Assembly: GCF_000023825.1 (NCBI RefSeq)
Contig: NC_013061.1
Coordinates: 4,216,001 to 4,280,000, forward strand
From: Pedobacter heparinus DSM 2366
GTDB lineage: Bacteria; Bacteroidota; Bacteroidia; Sphingobacteriales; Sphingobacteriaceae
Direction: 5' to 3'
DNA: 64,000 nucleotides
Position numbers and translations under genes: made by a program. Every line of letters begins with the position of its first letter. Positions within the stretch are counted from its first letter, which is position 1. The notes under the pieces are model-generated. The model was not told the origin of the DNA, made no database searches, and worked only from the letters and a program-made list of their open reading frames with translations. Below, one piece after another: positions 44,958 through 53,922 of this stretch.

Positions 44958-45680
44958 ATGATTACATTTGGACAAAAATTGAAATTGAAAAAGATAGCCA
45001 CTCCAAAAATAAGACCCGTTGAAAATCTGACACAAGTTGACAAGATCGAGATCAATCTTCAGGAATATTTTAAAAATGGAAATTTCTCTCCAGGCGATGC
45101 TATTCCTAAAGAAACAGAACTGGCATTGGCCATGCATGTTAGCCGTACCGCTATCAGAGAAGCATTATCCAGGTTTAAAATCTTAGGTATAATTGAGTCC
45201 CGTAAAAATAGAGGCATGATCATTACACGTCCGGATATTCTAACCAATATGCAAAGGGTAATGGATCCTAAATTACTGGATGGCGAAACTATGAAAGAAA
45301 TCTTTGAAATGAGATTAGTTATCGAAATGGGCCTTGCAGATATACTTTTTCTTAGAAAAACTGAAGCCAACCTGGTTAAGCTGGAAGAGATTGTAGCTAA
45401 AGAAGAGCAAACGGACAATAAAATTGAAAGGTTAAAATATGATGTGGAGTTCCATTCCATGCTATATGAAATATCAGAAAACGAGACCATTCAGCGCTTT
45501 CAGAAAATGCTATTACCCATTTTCGAATATGTAGATAATGGCTTACATATAAAGAGTCAGGTTCAGGATGCAGAATATGCCTCTCACAGGGTCTTGCTAA
45601 ATGTCCTGAAGAACGGCACACCGGAAGAATTTAGAAACAAAATGCGGAAACACCTGTACAACTATTTCGAGAAAGTATAG
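44958..45680 (+). CDS. FadR-type GntR family transcriptional regulator
   Basis: 240 residues: winged-helix domain (FSPGDAIPKETELALAMHVSRTAIREALSRFKILGIIESRKNRGM) and an all-helical FCD ligand domain (MRLVIEMGLADILF, DVEFHSMLYE, HRVLLNVLKNGTPEE). FCD regulators bind organic acids and usually repress catabolic genes until an intermediate appears. Divergent from the 16-gene susC operon and followed by the aldolase/BNR genes; operator-like repeats flank it. The first 20 residues before the domain are unusual and basic; TTG codons at 44979 or 44985 could be the true start. Confidence 0.9.
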   Translation: MITFGQKLKLKKIATPKIRPVENLTQVDKIEINLQEYFKNGNFSPGDAIPKETELALAMHVSRTAIREALSRFKILGIIESRKNRGMIITRPDILTNMQRVMDPKLLDGETMKEIFEMRLVIEMGLADILFLRKTEANLVKLEEIVAKEEQTDNKIERLKYDVEFHSMLYEISENETIQRFQKMLLPIFEYVDNGLHIKSQVQDAEYASHRVLLNVLKNGTPEEFRNKMRKHLYNYFEKV

Positions 45681-45696
45681 CATAACACACTTTCAT

Positions 45697-45734
45697 AAAA
45701 GACAGCTACTGTAAAGAGTAGCTGTCTTTTTTTT
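45697..45734 (+). terminator. Terminator after the GntR gene
   Basis: AAAAGACAGCTACT (45697-45710) and AGTAGCTGTCTTTT (45717-45730): 14-bp perfect stem, 6-base loop, followed by more T. It separates the regulator transcript from the aldolase operon, which then needs its own promoter. Confidence 0.88.
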
Positions 45735-45792
45735 GCCTTGGCAAAATTCTGATGCCATTAATTATACTGATCTGTAAATTTTATAAATTAAA

Positions 45793-45805
45793 TATGTATT
45801 ACTTA
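45793..45805. promoter_or_regulatory. Putative GntR operator C (aldolase operon)
   Basis: TATGTATTACTTA matches operator A at 11 of 13 positions. It lies just upstream of TATATTTA (45816-45823), a near match to the -7 consensus, so a bound repressor would cover the promoter of the aldolase/SGNH/BNR operon. Confidence 0.55.
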
Positions 45806-45924
45806 TTAAAATTTATATATTTACACTACAATCAAATGTAAACTGTCAAAAAGTAGATGAGTTAAAGCTGAAAAATTACTCCTGTAGTAAAGAAACTTAT
45901 ACGACATATATATAAAATAACCAA

Positions 45925-46785
45925 ATGAGCTCAGAAAAACTTGAAGGTGTAATTATAGCCATTCCTACCCCACTTACAAAAGAAGAAAATATTGATGTCT
46001 GTTCTCTTAAAAACCTGCTCGAATATTGTGTAGGTGAAGGAGCAAACGGGATTATGATCCTCGGTACCATGGGCGAAGGTGCCGCCTTATTAGACAAGGA
46101 AAGAAAGACTTTAATCAATACCACAGTGGAACAAGTTGGAGGCAGAATCCCTATTTTAGCGACTGCTTCTGCAGTTTCTACCAGAAAGACCATTCAGCAA
46201 GCCATTGAAATTGACCGTAGTGGCGTAGACTATATTGTATGTACCAGTCCCTTTTACTATAAATATCCAGATCCGGAAAGTTTGTTAACACATATGGAAA
46301 GGATCGACGACGCTGTTGAAAGGCCATTGATATTTTACAATGCGCCAATATTTACCGGCAACCCTGTTAGCACAGACCTATTGGAGAAGATCCTGAACAT
46401 GAAAAATGTGGTGGGTATAAAAGATTCCAGTTGCAACTATTCAAATTTTGTCCAGTTGCTAAGAAACTATCCTGACAAAAACCAAAGACCAGGAACCATT
46501 ATGCAGGGAGATGAATCTGTATTCGATTCCAGTCTGCTATTTGGTGCTGATGGTATTATTTCTGGTGGAGGCGTCGCATTTATCAGACTGCTAAAGCAAC
46601 TCTACACTGCGGCTATCACTAACGACAGATTAAACGCAATGAAACATCAGAATAATTTTACAACCCAATTACTTGAACTATTGTCACCAAATCCCCAGCG
46701 CAACTGGGTTTACAGCATTAAGAAACGACTCGCTGACGAAAATATAATAACCAATCCCTATGTAACCGCACCTTTTTTAAGCTAA
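45925..46785 (+). CDS. DapA/NanA family aldolase 2
   Basis: 286 residues. Schiff-base Lys in VVGIKDSSCNYS, Tyr in PLIFYNAP, and the loop ILGTMGEGA with the conserved Glu. Typical class I pyruvate aldolase/lyase or dehydratase fold. It differs widely from aldolase 1 (GTMGEG versus GSTGQG), so the two probably act on different keto acids or at different steps. First gene of the region C operon; SGNH hydrolase follows after 17 bp. Confidence 0.9.
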   Translation: MSSEKLEGVIIAIPTPLTKEENIDVCSLKNLLEYCVGEGANGIMILGTMGEGAALLDKERKTLINTTVEQVGGRIPILATASAVSTRKTIQQAIEIDRSGVDYIVCTSPFYYKYPDPESLLTHMERIDDAVERPLIFYNAPIFTGNPVSTDLLEKILNMKNVVGIKDSSCNYSNFVQLLRNYPDKNQRPGTIMQGDESVFDSSLLFGADGIISGGGVAFIRLLKQLYTAAITNDRLNAMKHQNNFTTQLLELLSPNPQRNWVYSIKKRLADENIITNPYVTAPFLS

Positions 46786-46802
46786 CCCTTAACCTCAAAG
46801 CG

Positions 46803-47528
46803 ATGGTAAGAACTGAATCCCATTGTGTAAAAAAGATCCGTTTCAGTATCTCATTATTACTGATAGCCACTATTTGGACCAATTCACAGGCACAAGACAC
46901 CTTAAAAATTGTGGCTTTTGGTAATTCGACCACTGCCCCCAGAAAAACTGTCAGCAAAGTGTATGCTGTCAGGCTTCAGGATACCTTATCACAGCTGGGC
47001 ATAGCTTCTTGTGTAATCAATGCCGGTGTACCTGGTAGCCATTCCGGCTACATAAAAGACAATAACCTCCACAGGGTAGCTCATGGAATGGATAGATTTG
47101 AAAAAGATGTATTGACCAACGCACCCAGCTGGTTAGTCATCAGTTTCGGGATCAACGATGCCTGGCAGGATAATGGTAAGGAAAGCCCTTCCCGGCTATC
47201 TATAGAACAATACTGCAACAACCTCTCCTATTTTATTGACCAGGCAAAGAAAAGTAAGATCAAGCCCATCCTGATGACGCCGAACCCAATTGGAAAAAAA
47301 TATGAAAGCTGGCGCCATAAAAGGTTAAAAAAATACATGAAGGCAACCAAACGCCTGGCTAAGCAACAAGAAATACCCCTGGTGGATGTATGGGCCTTGT
47401 TTTATAAAAATGCTTTTCATCAAACTGATGGCGTAGACGTCTTGTTGCTTGATGGCATGCACCCCAATGATGCAGGGCAGAAAATAATGTCTGATGCATT
47501 GATAAAAATCATTAATCAACAAAAATAA
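46803..47528 (+). CDS. Secreted SGNH/GDSL hydrolase
   Basis: 241 residues with a signal peptide ending near NSQAQ. SGNH blocks: GNSTT (catalytic Ser), NAGVPGS (Gly), GINDAW (Asn), DGMHPN (Asp-His). A periplasmic or extracellular esterase, probably removing acyl groups from a sugar so that the BNR enzymes or aldolase pathway can work. It sits between the aldolase and the two BNR genes, 6 bp before the first. Confidence 0.88.
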   Translation: MVRTESHCVKKIRFSISLLLIATIWTNSQAQDTLKIVAFGNSTTAPRKTVSKVYAVRLQDTLSQLGIASCVINAGVPGSHSGYIKDNNLHRVAHGMDRFEKDVLTNAPSWLVISFGINDAWQDNGKESPSRLSIEQYCNNLSYFIDQAKKSKIKPILMTPNPIGKKYESWRHKRLKKYMKATKRLAKQQEIPLVDVWALFYKNAFHQTDGVDVLLLDGMHPNDAGQKIMSDALIKIINQQK

Positions 47529-47534
47529 CATGGT

Positions 47535-48704
47535 ATGAAAACAAAACTTATCCTGGCATCCGTTCTGATCATTGTGTCTTTCGGTTTAAGGCCTCTAAAA
47601 AGTAATGCTGCCCTCAACTTTGTATTTGCTGATACCGTCAATACAAAGGGCGGAAAGTTAACCACAAATGGAGTATGGATTGCTAAAAATGTGAAAGAAA
47701 TAAATGGCTTAAAGATGGGCCCTTTTATAAATTTACCCGATGGGAGCCTGCTTACCGTAGACAGCATATACAGTTTTATAAGTAAAGACAATGGGAAAAC
47801 ATGGAAATCGTACCCTATTTTTAATGAACCGGATAAATTTGCCATCCGGATTGAAAGAGCACTGGTATATACCAAAAGTGGTACCATAATACTCGCTTTC
47901 GCAAATGACAAAGAAAAGGCAAACTGGAACTGGCAGAAAGATATCAGAGACTCTCCAGGGGCAATCTTACCAACTTATGCAGTAAGAAGTCTGGATGGAG
48001 GTAAAACCTGGACTAACCTTCAGAAACTGCATGACGATTGGACTGGAGCCATAAGGGATATGATCGAAACAAAAGATGGCAAAGTTGTTTTTACCTCGAT
48101 GATGATGCGCCACAATCCCGGCAGACACGCTGTGGTAACTTATACCAGCAGTGATGATGGTAAAAACTGGAAAAGAAGCAACATTATAGACCTTGGCGGC
48201 GTAGGAAACCATGGAGGAGTAACAGAGTCCACATTAGAACAACTTCGTGACGGACGTCTTTGGATGTTATTGCGTACCAATTGGGGTAAATTCTGGGAAA
48301 CCTATTCCAGTGACAACGGTATAAATTGGGGAGCTTACAAAGCAACAGATTTTGATGCCAGCTCTGCTCCCGGTATGCTAAAGCGATTAAAGAGCGGTCG
48401 TCTGGTACTCATATGGAACAGATACTACCCCCAGGGTAAAACGGACTACCCTTTAAGAGGCGGTGACAACCAGTGGTCTGAAGTGCCGGTAAGTAACCAT
48501 CGGGAGGAATTAACCATCAAGTTTTCTGAGGATGACGGAAAAACATGGACGAAACCCACTGTCTTTGCAAAAACAACAAAAAAGGGCACCCAAATATCTT
48601 ACCCCTATCTTTTAGAACGAAATCCGGGCGAATTATGGGTTACAACAATGTTTGGTGATCTTAGAGTTAAATTATATGAAAAGGATTTCATCAACAAAAA
48701 TTAG
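47535..48704 (+). CDS. Secreted BNR-repeat (sialidase-like) protein 2
   Basis: 389 residues with a signal peptide (LILASVLIIVSFGLRPLKSNA). Five Asp boxes: SKDNGKTW, SLDGGKTW, SSDDGKNW, SSDNGINW, SEDDGKTW, giving a six-bladed propeller. GPFINLPDGSLL at the start of blade 1 is typical of the broad BNR/exo-alpha-sialidase group. The Arg triad of true sialidases cannot be fixed by eye. It overlaps the next BNR gene by 29 bp, so the pair are co-translated. Confidence 0.86.
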   Translation: MKTKLILASVLIIVSFGLRPLKSNAALNFVFADTVNTKGGKLTTNGVWIAKNVKEINGLKMGPFINLPDGSLLTVDSIYSFISKDNGKTWKSYPIFNEPDKFAIRIERALVYTKSGTIILAFANDKEKANWNWQKDIRDSPGAILPTYAVRSLDGGKTWTNLQKLHDDWTGAIRDMIETKDGKVVFTSMMMRHNPGRHAVVTYTSSDDGKNWKRSNIIDLGGVGNHGGVTESTLEQLRDGRLWMLLRTNWGKFWETYSSDNGINWGAYKATDFDASSAPGMLKRLKSGRLVLIWNRYYPQGKTDYPLRGGDNQWSEVPVSNHREELTIKFSEDDGKTWTKPTVFAKTTKKGTQISYPYLLERNPGELWVTTMFGDLRVKLYEKDFINKN

Positions 48705-50427
48705 ACTTTCTTTCATTCTGTTATCCATTGGATTGATATCATTCTCTATCGACAGAAATTATGATAGTGGAATAGCTTCATTAAAAGATTCATTCCCGGA
48801 AGAAAACTCATTTGGAATGCGGGTAAGAAAAGTACCTAAAAAAGCCGGTAGTATTCATCAGCCAGTTATTGTTGCTAAGGGACCTGGCAATGAAGCGACC
48901 ATATTACGTACTTCGCAAAACGAGATTAAAGTTTTTTTTGTAAACAGACCAGGAGATGCTAACAAACTCATGTCGGTTTCTTCTGCAGACAATGGATTAT
49001 CCTGGACTGCAGCACGAAAAGAATTTGACCTGCCAGGACAGGCTTATTATGCCAACGCCCTACTTAAAGATGCCGAAGGCAACTTGCATTGTATCTTCCA
49101 CATCTTCGGCGAAGGCAAAAACGGTTATCGAGGCAGGCATCTCAATTTGTGGTACTGCCATACGCTTAACAATGGCAAAGATTGGTCGGAACCAACAGAA
49201 ATTTACCATGGTTATGTTGGTTCTATCAGGGGTTTCATTCAGTTAAAGAATAAAAGATTTTTATTGGTCTTTGCGAAGGCAATACCGGCAAGAAGCCAGA
49301 AACCAAGCAACAATAGTACTGATTATGGTTTACATGACATTGGTGCCCTTTATTCTGACAACATGGGAAAAAGCTGGCAATCTTCTGAAAATGATTTAAA
49401 AATACCCATAGAATCAACACAAACCACCCGATATGGCGGTGTTGAACCAAATATTATAGAACTATCTGACGGAAAAATATGGATGCTGATCCGTACCAAT
49501 AAAGGTGTTACCTACCAGTCTTTTTCCACTGATTCAGGTACAAGCTGGCACCAACCAGAGCCTACAAAGTTTATTTCTTCAGACTCACCGGCCGCCACCT
49601 TGCGACTTGCAGACAACCGGATTGTTATGTTTTGGAACAGCAACCAGCGATGGGATAACAAAAGAACCTATGCACTTGGTGGCCGGGAAACACTACATGC
49701 TGCCATATCATCTGATGAAGGAAAAACATGGAAAGGGTTTAGAGAAGTACTCACAAGCCCATCGACAAAACAGATGGAAAAAGGTGACAGGGGCACTGCA
49801 TATCCATCTGCCATACAATCTGCCGATGGGAAAATCGTATTGGTTTCGGGCCAGGCAGAAGAACGAGCTATTGTTAAGTTTGATCCAAACTGGCTTGAGC
49901 AAACTACGCAAACTGATGATTTTTCTGAGAACTTAGCCAAATGGACATTTTTTAATAACGATGGTTTGACAAGCATGGGATCCGCTTTTTCTTTAAGCCA
50001 AAAGGGATTGCTGATCCGTAAAACTGATGGAACTCAAGATGCCGTTTGGAATTTCCCAATAGCCACAAAAGGTAAACTGCTTATCAATGTCATCAGTAAC
50101 CCTGGTAATAAGGGGATCATACTGGCAATAACCGACAATTTTTCGGTTTCTTACGATTCATTGGCATCCAAAAGTGCAGTAATTTATCACACCATAAAAC
50201 CGCAAGATATGCCGTTTATGGATAAACCATTTAAAATCAGGCTGACATGGGATATGCAAAAAGGAAAGTCCTGGTTATACTTAAACGATCACCTCATTAC
50301 TGAAAAACCGTTTGAACGCAATACCTATTTTGGCCTTAATTATCTACGTTTAGGGATACCAGGAGGAAACATACAAGATCATAATGGTTTTCTTGTTAGA
50401 TCTGTAAAAATGTCCCCCTCCTGGTAA
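48676..50427 (+). CDS. Secreted BNR-repeat protein 3 with C-terminal beta-sandwich module
   Basis: 583 residues from the ATG at 48676 (MKRISSTKIRLSFILL..., a good signal peptide); an upstream in-frame ATG at 48652 would put eight extra residues before it. Asp boxes: SSADNGLSW, NNGKDW, SDNMGKSW, STDSGTSW, SSDEGKTW. Residues beyond about 420 form a separate domain (DDFSENLAKWTFFNND, then LINVISNPGN and FKIRLTWDMQKGKSWLYLND) resembling a concanavalin-type carbohydrate-binding fold. Likely an exported enzyme on a glycan. Converges on ppsA with 9 bp between stop codons. Confidence 0.85.
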   Translation: MKRISSTKIRLSFILLSIGLISFSIDRNYDSGIASLKDSFPEENSFGMRVRKVPKKAGSIHQPVIVAKGPGNEATILRTSQNEIKVFFVNRPGDANKLMSVSSADNGLSWTAARKEFDLPGQAYYANALLKDAEGNLHCIFHIFGEGKNGYRGRHLNLWYCHTLNNGKDWSEPTEIYHGYVGSIRGFIQLKNKRFLLVFAKAIPARSQKPSNNSTDYGLHDIGALYSDNMGKSWQSSENDLKIPIESTQTTRYGGVEPNIIELSDGKIWMLIRTNKGVTYQSFSTDSGTSWHQPEPTKFISSDSPAATLRLADNRIVMFWNSNQRWDNKRTYALGGRETLHAAISSDEGKTWKGFREVLTSPSTKQMEKGDRGTAYPSAIQSADGKIVLVSGQAEERAIVKFDPNWLEQTTQTDDFSENLAKWTFFNNDGLTSMGSAFSLSQKGLLIRKTDGTQDAVWNFPIATKGKLLINVISNPGNKGIILAITDNFSVSYDSLASKSAVIYHTIKPQDMPFMDKPFKIRLTWDMQKGKSWLYLNDHLITEKPFERNTYFGLNYLRLGIPGGNIQDHNGFLVRSVKMSPSW

Positions 50428-50436
50428 GATAACGTT

Positions 50437-52875
50437 TTAGCCCATCACTTTAACAGCCAATTTATCCTCGATTTCCTTTATTGCATTTACAGTTTTCATA
50501 AAGGAATCAGGAGTAACTGATATAGAGTCGATCCCTTCTTCTACTAAAAATTGTGCAAAATCCGGATAATCAGACGGTCCCTGTCCGCATATCCCAACTT
50601 TTACGTTCATTTTTTTTGCTGATCTGATCAGGCTGGAGATCATTATTTTCACTGCATCATTTCGTTCGTTGTATAGGTTGGCAACTAATGAGGAATCTCT
50701 GTCTAGCCCCAATATCAATTGGGTAAGATCGTTCGAACCAATAGAAAAGCCATCAATCTGTTCAGCAAATTGTTCTGCTAAAATTACGTTGGAAGGAACT
50801 TCTGCCATCAGATATACTTCCAGCTTATTTTGTCCACGTTTTAAGCCAAACTCTTCCATTGTTTTATACACCAATGAAAGTTCATCAACGGTTCTGCAAA
50901 ATGGAATCATAACAATTACATTGTCCAGGCCCATGTTTTCGCGTACGTTTTTAATAGCTTTACATTCCATCCCAAAAGCCGCTTTATACACGTCCGAATA
51001 ATATCTGGAAGCCCCCCTCCATCCAATCATCGGGTTTTCCTCAGCAGGTTCAAAATACTTTCCCCCTGGCATGTTATAATACTCGTTGGTTTTAAAGTCA
51101 GAAAAACGAACTACAACCTTATTTGGATAATAAGCAGCTGCAATTTTTGCTATTCCGTAAGATAGTTTTTCAATGAAATACTGCTCTTCGCTCTCATATC
51201 CCGAAATTGTTTCCCTGATCAGTGTCGTTAGCCCGGCATCTCCTAAATATTCATGTCCGAGAAGTGCCAATGGATGAATTTTGATGTAATTGTTAATAAT
51301 AAATTCCTCGCGCGCAAGTCCAACCCCTTTTGCAGGATAATGGGCATAACGAAACGCAATATCCGGAGACCCTATGTTCATCATAACCGGAGTATTGATT
51401 TCTGGTAAATCAGAAATGCGATGTTCTTTCTTTGTAAAGGCAATTCTGCCTCTATATACAATACCGGTTTCTCCCTCTGCGCAGGAAACGGTAATTTCTT
51501 CGCTCGTTTTCAATATTTCTGTAGCATTATCACACCCTACTATGGCGGGCACCCCTAATTCCCGCGCAACAATCGCAGCATGGCAGGTCCTTCCGCCTTT
51601 ATTAGTAATAATTGCAGCGGCTTTTTTCATCACAGGTTCCCAATCCGGATCAGTCATTTCGGTTACCATAATATCTCCTGGTAAAAAATTGATTTCATGA
51701 ATAAGGTGTTTTTCAAGCCCCACCAAATTGTGTACCCTACCAGATGCGATTTTATTACCAACAGCTACACCAGTCAGTATAATTTTTTGCAGGCGCTCGG
51801 TATCATTAATCTGGTATTCCGTAATATAATCAACCTTGTTACGGGAATGTATGGTTTCCGGTCTTGCCTGTACAATAAAAAGCTCGCCGGTGATGCCATC
51901 CACCGCCCACTCCACATCCATTGGACACCAGTGACCTTTCAACTTTGTATAATATGCTTCAATCATCATCACCCAATTGCTAAGCTGAAGTATTTGGCGA
52001 TCAGTTAAACAAAATCGTTTTGCATCTTTAACAGGTGTTCTGATCACTTCAACAGCTTTCCCTTGTTGCACTCCATAAACCATCTGTTCTTGTTTTTTAC
52101 CCAGTTTTTTCTCTATGATAGCCTTAAATCCTTTTTTAAGCAGTGGTTTATAAACAATAAATTCATCAGGATTAATTGCCCCCTGCACAATCATTTCACC
52201 TAAACCATACGAACCATTAATAATGACAGCATCTTTAAAACCACTTTCCGTATCAATTGAAAATGCAACACCAGAAACGCCTATGTCAGAGCGCACCATT
52301 TTTTGGATACAAACAGAAAGACCAATATTAAAGTGACCGAAGTCAAAAGATTCCCTATAGCTAATCGCCCGGTCTGTAAATAGTGATGCGAAACAGTTTT
52401 TAATTGCAATAAGCAGCTTTCCAGTCCCTCTGATATTTAGAAAAGTATCTTGCTGCCCTGCAAAAGATGCGTCTGGAAGATCTTCAGCAGTTGCGGATGA
52501 ACGGACAGCAACCCCCAGCTTATCTTCGTTATCACCTATCAATTTTCTATAAGCACCTGTAATTTCAGTTTCCATTTGTGAAGAAAACTGTCCGTTTTGT
52601 ATCAATTGCCTGATTTGATTGCCGCATGATGACAGCGCTTTCAGCTGATCAATATTTGCCTGTTCAACAATATTTTTTATTTGTTGCTCCAAACCATTGT
52701 CTTTAATAAATTGGAAATATGCTGAACTGGTTACAATAAACCCATCAGGTATGTTTACACCTAAGGGCGTAATTTTCTGCAACATCTCTCCAAGTGATGC
52801 ATTTTTACCACCTACTAAATCAATGTCCTCAATAGAAGCTTCAATAAGCTCCATCGTAAATATGTTACCTTTCAT
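50437..52875 (-). CDS. ppsA: Phosphoenolpyruvate synthase
   Basis: 812 residues, normal for PpsA. N-terminal ATP-grasp part (VGGKNASLGEML, VRSSATAEDLPDASFAGQQDT), the swivelling His in GGRTCHAAIVARELGVPAIVG, and the C-terminal TIM barrel with SIGSNDLTQLILGLDRDS and the Cys of GICGQGPSDYP. It turns pyruvate and ATP into PEP, AMP and phosphate. Placed between two aldolase-containing loci and a sugar regulon, it would feed pyruvate released by the aldolases into gluconeogenesis. Divergent from an AraC regulator. Confidence 0.94.
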   Translation of the reverse strand: MKGNIFTMELIEASIEDIDLVGGKNASLGEMLQKITPLGVNIPDGFIVTSSAYFQFIKDNGLEQQIKNIVEQANIDQLKALSSCGNQIRQLIQNGQFSSQMETEITGAYRKLIGDNEDKLGVAVRSSATAEDLPDASFAGQQDTFLNIRGTGKLLIAIKNCFASLFTDRAISYRESFDFGHFNIGLSVCIQKMVRSDIGVSGVAFSIDTESGFKDAVIINGSYGLGEMIVQGAINPDEFIVYKPLLKKGFKAIIEKKLGKKQEQMVYGVQQGKAVEVIRTPVKDAKRFCLTDRQILQLSNWVMMIEAYYTKLKGHWCPMDVEWAVDGITGELFIVQARPETIHSRNKVDYITEYQINDTERLQKIILTGVAVGNKIASGRVHNLVGLEKHLIHEINFLPGDIMVTEMTDPDWEPVMKKAAAIITNKGGRTCHAAIVARELGVPAIVGCDNATEILKTSEEITVSCAEGETGIVYRGRIAFTKKEHRISDLPEINTPVMMNIGSPDIAFRYAHYPAKGVGLAREEFIINNYIKIHPLALLGHEYLGDAGLTTLIRETISGYESEEQYFIEKLSYGIAKIAAAYYPNKVVVRFSDFKTNEYYNMPGGKYFEPAEENPMIGWRGASRYYSDVYKAAFGMECKAIKNVRENMGLDNVIVMIPFCRTVDELSLVYKTMEEFGLKRGQNKLEVYLMAEVPSNVILAEQFAEQIDGFSIGSNDLTQLILGLDRDSSLVANLYNERNDAVKIMISSLIRSAKKMNVKVGICGQGPSDYPDFAQFLVEEGIDSISVTPDSFMKTVNAIKEIEDKLAVKVMG

Positions 52876-52937
52876 CTCTTAAATATTTAATACAAAGCTA
52901 TACACCTGCTTACAGCTTCCTTTGTTAAATTTTAAGC

Positions 52938-52969
52938 AGAACTAATATTATATTAATAATATTAGTTCT
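52938..52969. promoter_or_regulatory. Perfect 14-bp inverted repeat between ppsA and araC-type gene
   Basis: AGAACTAATATTAT (52938-52951), spacer ATTA, ATAATATTAGTTCT (52956-52969). It lies 62 bases before the ppsA start and 32 before the AraC-type start, inside the shared promoter zone. Likely an operator or a strong hairpin in one leader. Nothing else is visible in this gap. Confidence 0.6.
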
Positions 52970-53001
52970 ATTTTTACTATTTTTATATAGATATAGTATA
53001 A

Positions 53002-53886
53002 ATGAAGGATTTTATTGAACAAGTATTAAAAGCTACAACTTCTACAATCACATTGGCAGAAGGAAGCGCTTATCATGCACTGAACAACTTCCACAATCAT
53101 CAGGAAATAGAACTCGTTTATGTTAGGTCGGGTGAAGGGACTTTCTCCATAGGGCATACCTCAAAAAGGATTTCAAGCGGCGCGATGATTCTGATAGGTA
53201 CAAATATCCCGCACATGTTCAAATTTGAAAGCAACAGATATTATGATTATGCCATGAAACACGCAAAAAGAATTGTTCCACTGCAATTGTTAACCCTGCA
53301 TTTTGATCCTTATAAACTAGGGAATGATTTCTTGAAGCTTCCTGAAAATATCGTTATCAAAGACCTGCTTGATAAAGCAAAGAAAGGTCTTTTAATTCCT
53401 GAACAAACAAAACTGGCTGTGATTGAATATTTAAAAAAAATCGAATCATCCCTTCATTACGAGCAGCTACCTTTAGTCTTACAGCTCTTAAACAAAATTG
53501 GTGTATCTGAAGAAATAGTGGGCCTATCAGCTTACAATGAAAAAAAAACTTTTAAAAAAATAGATGAAACCAGGTTAACCATGGTTTATCTATATACAAT
53601 GGATAATTTTTATAAAGAAATCAAGCTGGAACAAATTGCCAATGTAATCCATATGGTCCCTAATGCATTTTGTCACTATTTTAAATCACGTACCGGCAGA
53701 ACTTACTTCGATTTTTTGATTGCGGTAAGAATCGAACATGCCTGTAAATTGTTAAGGGAAAGCAACGACAGTGTAAATTCAGTTTGCCGCGACTCAGGTT
53801 TTAGTAATTTATCAAACTTTAACAGATACTTTAAATTGCAAACCGAAAAATCGCCTTTAGAATATCGGCGGAGTTTTAGAAATTAA
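53002..53886 (+). CDS. AraC family transcriptional regulator
   Basis: 294 residues. N-terminal cupin-like sensing part (HNHQEIELVYVRSGEGTFSIG, MILIGTNIPHMF) and C-terminal double helix-turn-helix (YKEIKLEQIANVIHMVPNAFCHYFKSRTGRTYFDFL and SVNSVCRDSGFSNLSNFNRYFKLQTEKSPLEYRR). AraC regulators with a cupin usually sense a sugar and activate target genes. Probable targets are ppsA (divergent) and perhaps region E. Ends 36 bp from the symporter stop (convergent). Confidence 0.92.
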   Translation: MKDFIEQVLKATTSTITLAEGSAYHALNNFHNHQEIELVYVRSGEGTFSIGHTSKRISSGAMILIGTNIPHMFKFESNRYYDYAMKHAKRIVPLQLLTLHFDPYKLGNDFLKLPENIVIKDLLDKAKKGLLIPEQTKLAVIEYLKKIESSLHYEQLPLVLQLLNKIGVSEEIVGLSAYNEKKTFKKIDETRLTMVYLYTMDNFYKEIKLEQIANVIHMVPNAFCHYFKSRTGRTYFDFLIAVRIEHACKLLRESNDSVNSVCRDSGFSNLSNFNRYFKLQTEKSPLEYRRSFRN

Positions 53887-53922
53887 TCAAATCTTGCCAA
53901 TACATGATGGCCAACTGCAACA

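Noticed and set aside
26162..50427. Sialic acid (nan) utilisation locus
   Set aside because: NanA-like aldolases, a NanM-like protein and BNR proteins are present, but no NanE, NanK/RokA, N-acetylglucosamine-6-phosphate genes or clear GH33 sialidase. The deacylase, PLP enzyme, M81 and lactonase do not belong to the nan pathway.
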